64,000 nt of DNA from Arthrobacter sp. KBS0703 (GCF_002008315.2 NZ_MVDG02000002.1:62001-126000), one strand, 5' to 3'. Positions 35,659 to 44,191 are shown, numbered from the stretch's first letter. The notes: generated by a model from the letters alone, not told the origin. Numbers and translations: made by a program.

Positions 35659-36939
35659 TTACTTTTCGTCGTCCAGGAACTTCTGGAACGCGGTGTTGGC
35701 CGTGTCCGCGGCTGCTGAAGCGTCGGCACCGGTGATGGAGGCGACAATCGGGCCGCCGACGATCTCGCGGGCCTTGCCCACGGTGAGGACCTGCGGGCGG
35801 TCGTGGCCCACGCCGTTTTCAGCGCTCACCGCGATGGCGGCGGCGAGGTCCTTCGGGTAGGTGGAGGTTCCGGCGGGGTCGGACCAGACCGAGGCGCGCG
35901 GCCCGGGTACGCCGGCCTTCTGCGCTTCCAGGGTGCGCTCCTTGCTGGTGGCCCACTTAATGAACTTCCACGCGTTGTCCTGGTTGGCCGAGGCCTTGTT
36001 GACCGCGAGGCCCCAGGACGGGATGTTGTACGGCTTGGAACCGGCGGGTCCGGCGGGCAGCGGGGCGAACCCGACGGTGTCGGCCACCTTTGACTTGGCC
36101 GGATCCGTGGCGTTCTTGTAGAGGGAATCCGCTTCGGTGTAGAAGGCGGCCTTGCCCTGGGTGAAGATGGCCATTGCCTCGGGCCAGCTCATGTCCGTGC
36201 TGACGTTCTTGGGGCCGTAGTTCTTGATCAGGCCGCCATAGAAGGCGTAGGCCTTCTTAGCTTCCTCGGTGCCGACGGTGGACTTGCCGTTTTCGTCGGT
36301 GAAGTCGCCGCCGAAGCTGTACAGGAAGCTGGAGAACTGCGTGACCGCTGCCGACTTGCCGGTGCGGGCGACGAACCCTGCGGTGTCCGCGGAGGAAAGC
36401 TTCTTGGCGGCGGCTTCGAGCTCCTCCATGGTCTTGGGAACTTCGATGCCGGCGGCCTTCAGCAGGTCCTTGCGGTAGTAGAGCACTTCGCGTTCGGTGA
36501 TGATGGGGACGCCCGTCACCTTGTCCTCGTAGGTGGTGGCTTTGACGGGGCCGTCCTGGTAGTCCTTCCAGTTCCAGCTGGCGTCTTCTGCGACTTTGCT
36601 GGTCAGGTCCGCGAGGTACCCGTTGCGGGCAAACGCCTTGCCTTCCTGCAGCGGGCGGTACATCATGACGTCGATCTCGTCGCTGCCCGCGTTGAGCTTG
36701 ACGTTGTACTGGTCCGAGAGCTGGTCTTCGCCGAGCTGGGTGAGCTCCACCTTCAGCCCGGTGGACTTTTCGAACTCCGGAATTGCTGCCTTGATGCCTT
36801 CGGTCCACACATGGTTGGCAAGGGTGACCCGGACGGTATCCGAACCCTTGGACTCGCTGCTTCCACCTCCGCAGGCGGTCAGACCCAGCGAGAGGGCCGC
36901 GGCGACGGCCGCATACTTCACTACTGAACGTCGCTTCAT
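35659..36939 (-). CDS. Sugar ABC transporter substrate-binding lipoprotein
   Basis: A 426-residue extracytoplasmic solute-binding protein of family 1. The signal MKRRSVVKYAAVAAALSLG ends in the lipobox LTAC (Cys23). The mature part begins with a GGGSS linker and shows the family pattern ANHVWTEGIKAAIPEFEKST, DVMMYRPLQEG, WPEAMAIFTQGKAAFYTEAD and VNKASANQDNAWKFIKWATS. As first gene of the minus-strand sugar-acid operon it should deliver a hexonate, hexuronate or an oligosaccharide containing it. The substrate is inferred from the enzymes downstream. Confidence 0.92.
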   Translation of the reverse strand: MKRRSVVKYAAVAAALSLGLTACGGGSSESKGSDTVRVTLANHVWTEGIKAAIPEFEKSTGLKVELTQLGEDQLSDQYNVKLNAGSDEIDVMMYRPLQEGKAFARNGYLADLTSKVAEDASWNWKDYQDGPVKATTYEDKVTGVPIITEREVLYYRKDLLKAAGIEVPKTMEELEAAAKKLSSADTAGFVARTGKSAAVTQFSSFLYSFGGDFTDENGKSTVGTEEAKKAYAFYGGLIKNYGPKNVSTDMSWPEAMAIFTQGKAAFYTEADSLYKNATDPAKSKVADTVGFAPLPAGPAGSKPYNIPSWGLAVNKASANQDNAWKFIKWATSKERTLEAQKAGVPGPRASVWSDPAGTSTYPKDLAAAIAVSAENGVGHDRPQVLTVGKAREIVGGPIVASITGADASAAADTANTAFQKFLDDEK

Positions 36940-37062
36940 TACGACTCCCTAAAAATCATGGCCGGATCATCCCCGGCCGCCCGCAAACGCATCGTTGCAT
37001 CTGCTCCGGAAGCGATCATAGGTAAATAAAGCAGACTTAAACAACCCCTTGTGCCCCACCAG

Positions 37063-37068
37063 TATGAT
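37063..37068 (+). promoter_or_regulatory. -10 box placing transcription start at the GntR start codon
   Basis: TATGAT at 37063-37068 is followed after six bases by ATG 37075, and there is no Shine-Dalgarno sequence before that ATG. This spacing is what is expected of leaderless mRNAs, which are common in actinobacteria. Confidence 0.4.
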
Positions 37069-37074
37069 TTATTT

Positions 37075-37824
37075 ATGAAATCTCCAAAGGCGGAGCACCC
37101 GGCGAACCTGCACGCATCGCTCTTGCACCGGCTCGGCCTGGCCATAGCCGACGGCACGCTGGCGCCGAACAGCATCCTCAGGCTCGATGAACTGGAAGCC
37201 CAGCACAATGTTTCCCGATCCGTGGTGCGGGAAGCCGTGCGGGTGCTCTGCTCGATGGGGATGCTCGAGTCCCGGAGGCGCCTCGGGACGGTGGTCCAGG
37301 AAGAGGACTGCTGGAATCTCTACGATCCGCAGGTGATCCGCTGGCGCCTGGCTACGTCCGGGCGGCTTGACCAGCTGCGGGCATTGAACGAACTGCGCGG
37401 CGCGATCGAGCCGCAGGCCGCCCGGCTCGCGGCCAACCGGATTTCGCTGGACGCCGGGAGCGACCTGGTTTTCCAGGCGGCGCGGCTGTGGGCGGCGGGC
37501 CAGGCAGGAAATCGCGAACAGTTCCTGCTCCTGGACATCGATTTCCACGCGTCCGTGCTCAAGGCCTCCGGCAATCCGATGTTCTCGCAACTGCACAACC
37601 TGGTCAGGGAAGTCCTTACCGGCCGCACCGAACACGGCCTGATGCCGCACCTCCCGCACCACGAGGCACTCCAGCTGCACGTGGACGTGGCCAGCGCCAT
37701 CCAGCGGGGCGAAGCCGAGGCGGCCCACGCCGCGATGAGCCGGATCGTGGAGCAGTCCACGGAGGAAATGGGCGATATCTGGTCCCAGAACTACCAGGGC
37801 CCTTCCGCGCAAACGGACACTTAA
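37075..37824 (+). CDS. FadR-subfamily GntR regulator of the sugar-acid operon
   Basis: A 249-residue regulator: winged helix at residues about 10-75 (LRLDELEAQHNVSRSVVREA then VRVLCSMGMLESRRRLGT) and an all-helical FCD effector domain with the metal/ligand-binding D-H-H pattern (LLDIDFHASVLKASGN, HHEALQLHVDVASAI). It is divergent from the sugar-acid operon with a 135-base intergenic region, so it is most likely the local repressor responding to a hexonate or KDG. The start 37075 is used because of the -10 box; GTG 37051 is in frame. The last codons lie in the left arm of a large hairpin. Confidence 0.88.
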   Translation: MKSPKAEHPANLHASLLHRLGLAIADGTLAPNSILRLDELEAQHNVSRSVVREAVRVLCSMGMLESRRRLGTVVQEEDCWNLYDPQVIRWRLATSGRLDQLRALNELRGAIEPQAARLAANRISLDAGSDLVFQAARLWAAGQAGNREQFLLLDIDFHASVLKASGNPMFSQLHNLVREVLTGRTEHGLMPHLPHHEALQLHVDVASAIQRGEAEAAHAAMSRIVEQSTEEMGDIWSQNYQGPSAQTDT

Positions 37825-37896
37825 GCCCCCACCCGCCGCCCAACAGGGCTAGAACCCAAGGGGCGGCGGCAAAGGCCGCAAGTGTCCGTTCGCGCC
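37807..37896. terminator. Large hairpin between GntR and aldo/keto reductase genes
   Basis: GCGCAAACGGACACTTAAGCC at the very end of the GntR gene pairs with GGCCGCAAGTGTCCGTTCGC downstream; an inner GC-rich pairing (CCGCC/GGCGG) extends it. The convergent genes share it as terminator. The core ACACTT/AAGTGT resembles repeat family A. Confidence 0.6.
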
Positions 37897-37905
37897 GGGT
37901 CGCGG

Positions 37906-38937
37906 CTAGCGGCCGCCGGCGATCTTCCTGCTGCGCTGCTCCTGCGCCATCGGCCCGTACGGATAAACGCCGACGCGCGGCTGGCTGGCTTCGGTGAGCC
38001 GCCCGGTCTCCTCCGGGGTGAGTTCGAGGTCCGCCGCGGCCAGGTTATCCGCCAGCTGCTCCGTGGTCCGGGCACCAAGGATGACCGACGTGACGGCCGG
38101 GCGGCCGGCGAGCCACGCCAGCGCAACCTGGGAGGCTGTCACGCCGTGGTCCGCGGCGATTTTCTCGACGGCGCCGATCACCTGCCAGGTGCGGTCGTCG
38201 TCGTTCCTGGCCTGCCAGGCCTCCATGCCCCGCGTCGGGTTTTCGCCCAGGCGGGTGGCTCCGGCCGGCGGCTCGTCCCGCTTGTACTTGCCGGACAGCC
38301 AGCCGCCGCCCAGCGGCGACCACGGCAGCAGCCCGACGCCCGCGTCCAGCGAGGCGGGCACGATCTCCGACTCGATCTCGCGCACCAGCAGGCTGTACTG
38401 CGGCTGAAGCGTCACCGGCGGGCTCCAGCCGTGCGCCTTCGCCAGGTGGACGGCCTTGGTCAGCTGCCAGCCCAGGAAGTTCGAAAAACCGTAGTACGCG
38501 ATCTTTCCGCTGCTGACGGCGTCGTTGAGGAAACGGAGGGTCTCCTCGAGCGGGGTGACGGGGTCCCACGCGTGCATCTGGTAGAGGTCCACCTGCTCCA
38601 CGCCGAGCCTCCGCAATGAATCGTCCAGGGACTTGGTGAGGTGGCGGCGGGAGGTGCCGAGGTCATTGGGGCCCTTCCCCATCGGGAAGCGGCCCTTGGT
38701 GGCCAGGACCACCCGATCCTTGGCTTCCGGCCGCTTCGCGAGCCAGCGCCCGATGATTTCCTCGGAGACACCCGCGCTGTAGACGTCGGCTGTGTCGATG
38801 AGGTTGCCGCTCGCCGCCACGTAGTCATCCAGGATGGCGTGGGAGGTTTCCTCGGTGGCCTCGGCGCCGAAAGTCATGGTGCCCAGCGCGTAGTTGGACA
38901 CGACGGCACCGCTGTTTCCCAGTGTGCGGTATTGCAT
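37906..38937 (-). CDS. Aldo/keto reductase
   Basis: A 343-residue NADPH-dependent TIM-barrel reductase. The catalytic tetrad is visible: Asp and Tyr in NLIDTADVYSAGVSEE, Lys in VVLATKGRF, His in LYQMHAWDP. LPWSPLGGGWLSGKYKRD and the C-terminal cofactor segment SVILGARTTEQLADNL follow. It is similar to the YajO/Tas-like group. It lies just beyond the sugar-acid regulator and before the uronate-dehydrogenase-like gene in transcription order, so a role with aldoses or uronates is possible but not shown. Confidence 0.88.
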   Translation of the reverse strand: MQYRTLGNSGAVVSNYALGTMTFGAEATEETSHAILDDYVAASGNLIDTADVYSAGVSEEIIGRWLAKRPEAKDRVVLATKGRFPMGKGPNDLGTSRRHLTKSLDDSLRRLGVEQVDLYQMHAWDPVTPLEETLRFLNDAVSSGKIAYYGFSNFLGWQLTKAVHLAKAHGWSPPVTLQPQYSLLVREIESEIVPASLDAGVGLLPWSPLGGGWLSGKYKRDEPPAGATRLGENPTRGMEAWQARNDDDRTWQVIGAVEKIAADHGVTASQVALAWLAGRPAVTSVILGARTTEQLADNLAAADLELTPEETGRLTEASQPRVGVYPYGPMAQEQRSRKIAGGR

Positions 38938-38960
38938 GGTTCTCCTCAGTCGTTGGGGTC

Positions 38961-39023
38961 AGTCTTCGGCTGTCAGTCGTCGATTTCAGTCTTCGGCTGT
39001 CAGTCCTCGATTTCAGTCTTCGG
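38961..39023. repeat. 27-bp tandem repeat, 2.3 copies
   Basis: Unit AGTCTTCGGCTGTCAGTCGT plus seven bases, at 38961-38987 and 38988-39014 (one base differs), then a partial copy to 39023. The last copies cover the stop codon of the epimerase gene (minus strand), so each unit re-encodes TAED-stop after the true PTED-stop end. Confidence 0.8.
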
Positions 39024-39885
39024 TGGGCGTGGTGCGGTTCGAGTGGTAGGTCCGCCAGCTGTGCTCGGGTGCGAATCCGAGGAGCCGCTTGGCCTTGTCG
39101 ATAGAGAGCATGGTCTCGTGCTCCCCTAGTTCCTTGGTCACCTTGACGCCGGGGAACACCTCGGCGGCCAGGCTGGCGCTGGAGCGGCTCATCACGGTGT
39201 CCTCATTGGCGATGATGAAGGCCTCAAATCCCGGTTTGCCGAGCTCCAGGGCACGCGCCACCGCCTGGGCACCATCGCGTCCGTCGATGTAGCCCCAGAG
39301 GTTCCATTTGCGCAGCGTCGCGTCGGCGTCAAAGGACGGAAAGTTCTCGTAGTCGCCGGCATCCATGACGTTCGAGAACCGCAGGCCTGTGATGCTGAGC
39401 TCGGGGTCCCACCGTGTCATTTCGATCGCCATCTGTTCCTCCAGGTGCTTCACGAGGGAGTACGTGCTTTCCGGCCTGGCCGGATATTCCTCGTCCACCG
39501 GGATGTAGGGAGGGTCGACGTCGAACGGAAGCCCCAGCACCGTCTCACTCGAGGCGTACACGATTTTCTTGATGCCGGCCCTGCGGGCCGCTTGGAACAC
39601 GTTGTAGGTGGAGAGCATGTTGTTCTCGAACGTGGCGGCGTCCGGCACGAGGCCCGGAGCCGGAATGGCGCCCAGGTGGACGACGGCGTCGAAGCCCTTA
39701 TGCCTGTCATCAAGGCCCAAAATGACGTCCAGCACCTGCCCGTAGTTGCGCAGGTCCACGACCGCCAGTTGAGCGCTTCTCTCCCCCGTTCGGTCAAGGT
39801 TGAGGACGGCGTGGCCGTCCTCAACCAGCCTGCGGACCACGTGGCGTCCAAGCTTTCCGCTCCCGCCGGTTACGGCAATCCTCAT
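39013..39885 (-). CDS. NAD-dependent epimerase/dehydratase, uronate-dehydrogenase-like
   Basis: A 290-residue short-chain (extended) dehydrogenase: Rossmann glycine motif TGGSGKLG at residues 6-13, VVHLGAIPAPGLVPDA, and the catalytic Tyr-x3-Lys in TYSLVKHLEE. GAGGAGA precedes ATG 39885. The overall pattern resembles uronate dehydrogenases (oxidising glucuronate/galacturonate to the lactone), which would match the neighbouring sugar-acid operon, but other sugar substrates are possible. The 27-bp tandem repeat begins at its stop codon. Confidence 0.8.
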   Translation of the reverse strand: MRIAVTGGSGKLGRHVVRRLVEDGHAVLNLDRTGERSAQLAVVDLRNYGQVLDVILGLDDRHKGFDAVVHLGAIPAPGLVPDAATFENNMLSTYNVFQAARRAGIKKIVYASSETVLGLPFDVDPPYIPVDEEYPARPESTYSLVKHLEEQMAIEMTRWDPELSITGLRFSNVMDAGDYENFPSFDADATLRKWNLWGYIDGRDGAQAVARALELGKPGFEAFIIANEDTVMSRSSASLAAEVFPGVKVTKELGEHETMLSIDKAKRLLGFAPEHSWRTYHSNRTTPTED

Positions 39886-40255
39886 GGTGGTCTCCTCTGG
39901 TTGGTTTGGCAGCCTGCCTGACTGCAGCGGGCGGTAGGCGCGCACCGCCCGCAACGTCCTTGTCCAGCCTAGGGGCGGCAGGCGGACTGCGCAGCCCTTT
40001 TGGCAGGCCCTCCGAGTCCTAGGAAAACCGGAGCCACTCGGGCTGCCCGGGCAGAATGCCAGCCATGTTCATTGTTCTGACTTGCTGTCATAATGCCCCC
40101 GAACAGATGTATATAATTTCCCGGTACGGTTTAGCAGAAGGCCGTTGGATAGTTGTTCGATCCGGCTTCTTGCTGCCGCTACCCGTCCCGGTCCCGGGCA
40201 ATCTGCGCTGCGTCCGCCGGCTCGTCTTGACCTGAGCGAAACGGTACCGGGAATC
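39886..40255. promoter_or_regulatory. Intergenic region before the GAF-ANTAR gene
   Basis: No gene is convincing in these 370 bases. A good -10 box (TATAAT, 40112-40117) lies in an AT-rich patch. Near-complementary elements TTTCCCGGTACGGTTT (around 40117-40132) and AAACGGTACCGGGAA (around 40239-40253) flank a 105-base interval that could fold back or serve as paired regulator sites. Confidence 0.4.
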
Positions 40256-40999
40256 GTGGCCAGCGAGTCGACCGCAAAATCTGAAACGTCCATCACAGAG
40301 CACCTGAATGAAACGGTGCTTGCCAGCGCCGATGTGGAGGAATTCCTCCACGAGCTGGCCCGGGTGTCCGCCCGCAGCCTGTCCGAACCGGGGGACGAAG
40401 TCCTATGTGGCATCACGCTGCTGCGGCACCGGAAGGCCGCCACCGTGGCCAGCAGCAGCCCCGCGGCCCAGGCCATGGACGAGATCCAGTACGACTTCGG
40501 TGACGGCCCCTGCATGACGGCATCGCGGGAGCAGGCGACCGTCCACATCACGGACCTCGAAGACAACGAACGCTGGCCGCAATACTCGGCGACGGTCCTC
40601 GGCCACGGCGTCCGGTCCATCCTGGCCGTTCCCTTCCGGCTCGAAGGCGATACGCGGGCAGCCCTGAACCTCTACTCGCACAGGCCGGGCCGGTTCGAGG
40701 GGCGGGTCCTGGAACTGGCCCAGGATTTTGTCAGCCAGACTTCGATGGCGCTGCGGCTGGCTGTCCGTTTCGCCCATTACAGTGACGCCGCGGCGAACCT
40801 GAAGGCCACCCTGGAAACACGAACCGTGATCGACGTCGCCGTGGGGGTCATCATGGCGCAGAACAGGTGCAGCCAGAAGGAGGCCTTCGAGCTGCTGAGG
40901 ACCGCATCCAGTACCCGCAACACCAAGCTGCACAGCGTGGCTGCGTCAATCGTTGCCTCGTTGGGCCAGGGACCGGCGAGGACCCACTACGAAGGGTGA
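40256..40999 (+). CDS. GAF and ANTAR domain RNA-binding regulator
   Basis: A 247-residue cytosolic regulator. A GAF sensor domain spans about residues 20-165 (GITLLRHRKAATVASSSPAA, YDFGDGPCMTASREQ, SILAVPFRLEGDTRAALNLY). The C-terminal ANTAR helices follow (RTVIDVAVGVIMAQNRCSQK then EAFELLRTASSTRN), which bind paired hairpins in nascent RNA to prevent termination. GTG 40256 is preferred by comparison with the related remnant at 14496; in-frame upstream starts exist to 40145. No RNA target is obvious downstream. The Hsp20 gene is convergent. Confidence 0.85.
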   Translation: MASESTAKSETSITEHLNETVLASADVEEFLHELARVSARSLSEPGDEVLCGITLLRHRKAATVASSSPAAQAMDEIQYDFGDGPCMTASREQATVHITDLEDNERWPQYSATVLGHGVRSILAVPFRLEGDTRAALNLYSHRPGRFEGRVLELAQDFVSQTSMALRLAVRFAHYSDAAANLKATLETRTVIDVAVGVIMAQNRCSQKEAFELLRTASSTRNTKLHSVAASIVASLGQGPARTHYEG

Positions 41000-41032
41000 A
41001 GAACACCCGCTAGGCGGGCTATTGCTGCCTGA

Positions 41033-41485
41033 TTACTGACCGGGCGCCTGTTGACCGGCTGACCCCGTGAACCCCGATCCGCGGGAGACATGGATCTTCC
41101 TTGATCCGGCGGCGGGTTCTTCCGGGAGCGGGACGCGGACTTCGAGGATGCCGTCCGTGTACGAAGCACGGATGTCGTCCTGGTTTACAGGAGCGGGGAG
41201 GCTCACGGTCCGGGCAAAGGTGCCATAACGGAACTCGGAGCGGTAACCCTCTTTGTCCTTGTGCTCGGAGCGTTCTTCGCGCCGCACACTGATCTGAAGC
41301 TGATTACCCGCCAGGGTGATGTCAACGTCCCTGTCCGGATCAAGGCCCGGGACCTCGGCCTTGACCACCAGGAACCCGGCCTCACGGTATTCCTCCACTC
41401 GGAGCCAGGTGTCCAGATCGCCTTCCAGGAAGCGCCGGAAAGGCTCCGGAAAGTCGACGCCCGCGCGGCGAAGAATGTTGGTCAT
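41033..41485 (-). CDS. Second small heat-shock protein Hsp20
   Basis: A 150-residue alpha-crystallin protein. The core starts at YREAGFLVVKAEVPGLDPDR and ends TDGILEVRVPLPEE; the C-terminal 20 residues are disordered and Gly-rich. AGGAGGT eight bases before ATG 41485 fixes the start. Unlike the copy at 20329 there is no regulator beside it. The two proteins differ clearly, so they are not a recent duplication. Confidence 0.9.
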   Translation of the reverse strand: MTNILRRAGVDFPEPFRRFLEGDLDTWLRVEEYREAGFLVVKAEVPGLDPDRDVDITLAGNQLQISVRREERSEHKDKEGYRSEFRYGTFARTVSLPAPVNQDDIRASYTDGILEVRVPLPEEPAAGSRKIHVSRGSGFTGSAGQQAPGQ

Positions 41486-41823
41486 CGCTGTTACCTCCTG
41501 ATTGCTTCCGGCCCTTTTTGGCCGATTCGCCCGGGGCCGGGGATGGCTTCCAACACCACCAAAGCTACGCCCCCGCCACCATGTTGTTAAGGCCGCGAAA
41601 CAACCATGCGAGCGTTTGGGACCTGTGGGTTTTCCTATGAAAACCCCGGAACTTTCTGGTGGAATCCCTGCCCGCGGGGGCTGCGGCGGCCTATCCGTCA
41701 CACCAGTCCCCCATTACCCACCTTCCTCACCGGAACGAGGGGTTCGCAAAGCGAGGTTTTCACAGGAGACGCACAGGATAGTGGCGGAGTGCAGACATTC
41801 GAGCCGTCTTATGAGGAGCCCTG
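41486..41823. other. Non-coding interval
   Basis: This 338-base divergent promoter region lies between hsp20 (-) and the secreted-protein gene (+). I see no gene with coding character, no clear HAIR or other heat-shock operator, and no strong hairpin. Confidence 0.4.
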
Positions 41824-42297
41824 ATGAAAAAGTTGTTACTCCTTGGTATTCCGCTGGTTACACTCGCAGGGCTCAATGTTTGGAGTCAGGCGGTGGCGGA
41901 GCCGGCCAATTTCCGGGGCCCGGGCGTGGTAGTCGGGGACGGCGGGGGCCCTGACCTCGCAGCGGACGTGCAGGGGGCAGAGATCCCCGAAGCCGCCGCA
42001 GCGAAGAGCGTCTCAAGCACAACGTTCAAGCCCGCAGCGAAGACCACGGCGAAGGGCCCGGCGGTGACCCGTGCGGCTGCCCCCTCCGCCGTTCAAGAAC
42101 CGTCGGCGGTGCCACCGGAGCTCTTGGATGCAGGATCCCTGGACCGGGTCACGGTCTTGGTACCGGCCGCCGAGATCGTCATCAGCAGTCACGAGGCCGG
42201 GGACGACGGCGGCTCGCGGGGCCGAGGGCGGAGCAGGCAGAACGGGAAGTCCGAAGACAGCCGCAGCGGACACCACGGCGGCCGCCATGCCAACTGA
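41824..42297 (+). CDS. Secreted, low-complexity hypothetical protein
   Basis: A 157-residue protein with a clean signal peptide (MKKLLLLGIPLVTLAGLNVW, cleavage near AVAEP) and GAGGAG before the ATG. The mature part is Ala/Pro/Val-rich, then charged, ending in a Gly/Arg/His-rich tail (RGRGRSRQNGKSEDSRSGHH). There is no recognisable domain. Composition suggests a flexible extracellular or wall-associated protein. Confidence 0.6.
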   Translation: MKKLLLLGIPLVTLAGLNVWSQAVAEPANFRGPGVVVGDGGGPDLAADVQGAEIPEAAAAKSVSSTTFKPAAKTTAKGPAVTRAAAPSAVQEPSAVPPELLDAGSLDRVTVLVPAAEIVISSHEAGDDGGSRGRGRSRQNGKSEDSRSGHHGGRHAN

Positions 42298-42739
42298 TTT
42301 CCAGGGCCCGCAGGACCCTGCAATGCCGGCAGGCGCCCCGGCCGTCCGAGCGCCCGCCCTCGACGGATTCGACGCCACCGCCCCCGACGCCGATGCCTTC
42401 AAGAGCCCCTCCGCGTTCTTCGCTTGGCTGGGCGTCACCGAACGGACAGTGATGCGCCACCAGGTGGTCGAAGTCATCCTCGATATCCTTGGCGCCACCG
42501 ATCAGGAGTCCGAGGTGCGGCTGAGGCTGCTGCGCCACCTTGCCGCCCATCCGGGCTGCCCCGAACAGGCACTCCTCTCCCACTTGAGGGAGAACGCCCG
42601 GCTTTCAACGGTGCCCGGTTTCACCCCGGCCGAGAGCTCCGACGCCCGGAGCGCAGATGCGTTCGGGGGCTGGAGCCCCGGCGGCCATCTCCGGGAATGC
42701 GCCGGTTCGCGGACGGACCTGTTCGGACTCCCGGAATGA
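42287..42739 (+). CDS. Hypothetical protein overlapping the preceding gene
   Basis: A 150-residue soluble protein. It starts 11 bases inside the 3' end of the secreted-protein gene in another frame and has no ribosome site of its own, so translation would be coupled. Its middle (SPSAFFAWLGVTERTVMRHQ to ATDQESEVRLRLLRHLAAH) looks like a folded helical domain. No family recognised; moderately likely to be real. Confidence 0.5.
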   Translation: MPTDFQGPQDPAMPAGAPAVRAPALDGFDATAPDADAFKSPSAFFAWLGVTERTVMRHQVVEVILDILGATDQESEVRLRLLRHLAAHPGCPEQALLSHLRENARLSTVPGFTPAESSDARSADAFGGWSPGGHLRECAGSRTDLFGLPE

Positions 42740-42854
42740 GCGCTCCCCGAATGAAGCTAAGTAGGCTTATGATCTATGGGTTGCCGTTGTACGACGGCGG
42801 CACTGGCACCTGACACGGTGCCGGTGCGTCACCCGGTAAAAGCTTGGAGGAACG

Positions 42855-43397
42855 TTGGTTTTGCTAGGCGGAAGGCCGGGCCGGGGGCGCGGAACCGGCA
42901 CCATGCTTATTGCTGGATGCCTCGCCGCCGCCCTGGCGGGCTGCGCGCAGTCAGCCCCGGATTTGGATTCCAAGACCGGCAAGGAGCTGCAGGCGCAGGT
43001 GCTTGTAGTCAGCGCGGCGGCGGCCGCGCAGGACCCCGCTGCGGGGCTGCGGTCCCTCGATGAGCTGGTCGGCCATGTGACCGGCGCCGCCGCCAATGGC
43101 GAGGTGTCCTTCAAGCGCCACCAAAGCATCATGAAAGCAGTAGAGGCGGTGCGCGCCGACCTTTTGGCGGCCCAGGCCGCGAAGGCAGCGGCAGCCAAAG
43201 CCGCAGCAGAACGGGCCACAGCGGCGAAGGCGGCGGCGGCCCGGGAGGCGACTGCGAAAGCCGCGGCTGAGAGCGCTGCCGCAGCAGCCGACGTCGTCAC
43301 TCAGGCACCTGCCACGGCGCCCCTGCCCGCTGTTAACAAGCGGCCCGGCGGCGAAAGCAAGGCCAAGGGCTCCAACAAGGGCAAGGGCGGCGGGTAG
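42855..43397 (+). CDS. Ala-rich coiled-coil lipoprotein
   Basis: A 180-residue predicted lipoprotein starting at TTG 42855 behind GGAGG. The signal ends LAGC (lipid Cys30). After a short folded part comes a long Ala/Lys/Glu stretch (about residues 105-145, repeated AAKAAAE-type heptads) resembling a TolA-like helix, then a basic Gly/Lys tail. Probably a cell-surface stalk protein of unknown role. Confidence 0.65.
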   Translation: MVLLGGRPGRGRGTGTMLIAGCLAAALAGCAQSAPDLDSKTGKELQAQVLVVSAAAAAQDPAAGLRSLDELVGHVTGAAANGEVSFKRHQSIMKAVEAVRADLLAAQAAKAAAAKAAAERATAAKAAAAREATAKAAAESAAAAADVVTQAPATAPLPAVNKRPGGESKAKGSNKGKGGG

Positions 43398-43426
43398 GAC
43401 GACCACCGCGCACAAGCCGGCCGGCC

Positions 43427-44041
43427 CTAGTTCCGGTGGTGGTCGATCAGCCAGCCGGCCATCTGCTGGGCCCGCTTGGACGCCAGGAAGTCACCTTCCG
43501 TCGCGGAGATGATGGAGCCCTTCATCAGGATGTGCCAGGAGCGGGCAAAGTCGTCGGTGCGCTGAAGGCCAGCTTCTTCGGCGAGCGCCTTGATGTGCCC
43601 GCGGATCCTTGCGAGGTAGCCGATGCTGGCTTCCCCGAGCGGATGCTCCGGGCCCATTTCCAGGAGGACGTTGATGAAGGTGCAGGCCTCGAAGTCGTCA
43701 CGCTGGAACCAGTCTCCGAACACGTCAAAAACGGCCAGCAGCTGTTCCGCCGGCGTGTTTCCACGGCGCCTGGCTTCCGACACGATGAGGTCCACCGTCC
43801 AGACCTGGTCGCGGAGCGCCAGGAAGGCAAGAACCAGCGCATCCTTGGACGGAAAATGACGGTAGAAAGTCGACTTGGCCACACCTGATCGATCGATTAG
43901 CTCGTTGATCCCGACGTCGCGAATACCGCGGCGGGAGAACAGCTCGTAGGCAGTGGAAAGTATCCGGTCCACTGGTTCGCTATGGCCGGTACGCACCTCG
44001 CTAGGCAGTAAGGCGTCCCCGGTCGAATCAGGTGCACTCAT
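43427..44041 (-). CDS. TetR family regulator
   Basis: A 204-residue repressor: helix-turn-helix in DVGINELIDRSGVAKSTFYR (near residues 42-61) and an all-helical ligand domain. It is divergent from the small gene at 44206, and a perfect palindrome 32 bases upstream of its start (44073-44088) is a probable autoregulatory operator. The regulated target and ligand are not obvious. Confidence 0.88.
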   Translation of the reverse strand: MSAPDSTGDALLPSEVRTGHSEPVDRILSTAYELFSRRGIRDVGINELIDRSGVAKSTFYRHFPSKDALVLAFLALRDQVWTVDLIVSEARRRGNTPAEQLLAVFDVFGDWFQRDDFEACTFINVLLEMGPEHPLGEASIGYLARIRGHIKALAEEAGLQRTDDFARSWHILMKGSIISATEGDFLASKRAQQMAGWLIDHHRN

Positions 44042-44072
44042 TAAGGAAATAGTCTACCTTGGGACTGGCAGA

Positions 44073-44088
44073 GACAGACTTGTCTGTC
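44073..44088. promoter_or_regulatory. Candidate TetR operator
   Basis: GACAGACTTGTCTGTC: seven-base arms around TT, in the intergenic region just upstream of the TetR gene. Size and symmetry fit the family. Confidence 0.6.
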
Positions 44089-44153
44089 CTATTCTTTTTA
44101 TCAACAAGACGCACGCAACTTCGGGGACAGGCAGTCCCCGGCGTCGCTGGCGC

Positions 44154-44191
44154 TACTGCAATGGAGCAGAGGTTACTGCAATGGAGCAGAG
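44154..44191. repeat. 18-bp direct repeat before the small gene at 44206
   Basis: TACTGCAATGGAGCAGAG at 44154-44171 and 44174-44191, a 20-base period. Each copy contains an in-line ATG, but the second is out of frame with the gene. Confidence 0.75.
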
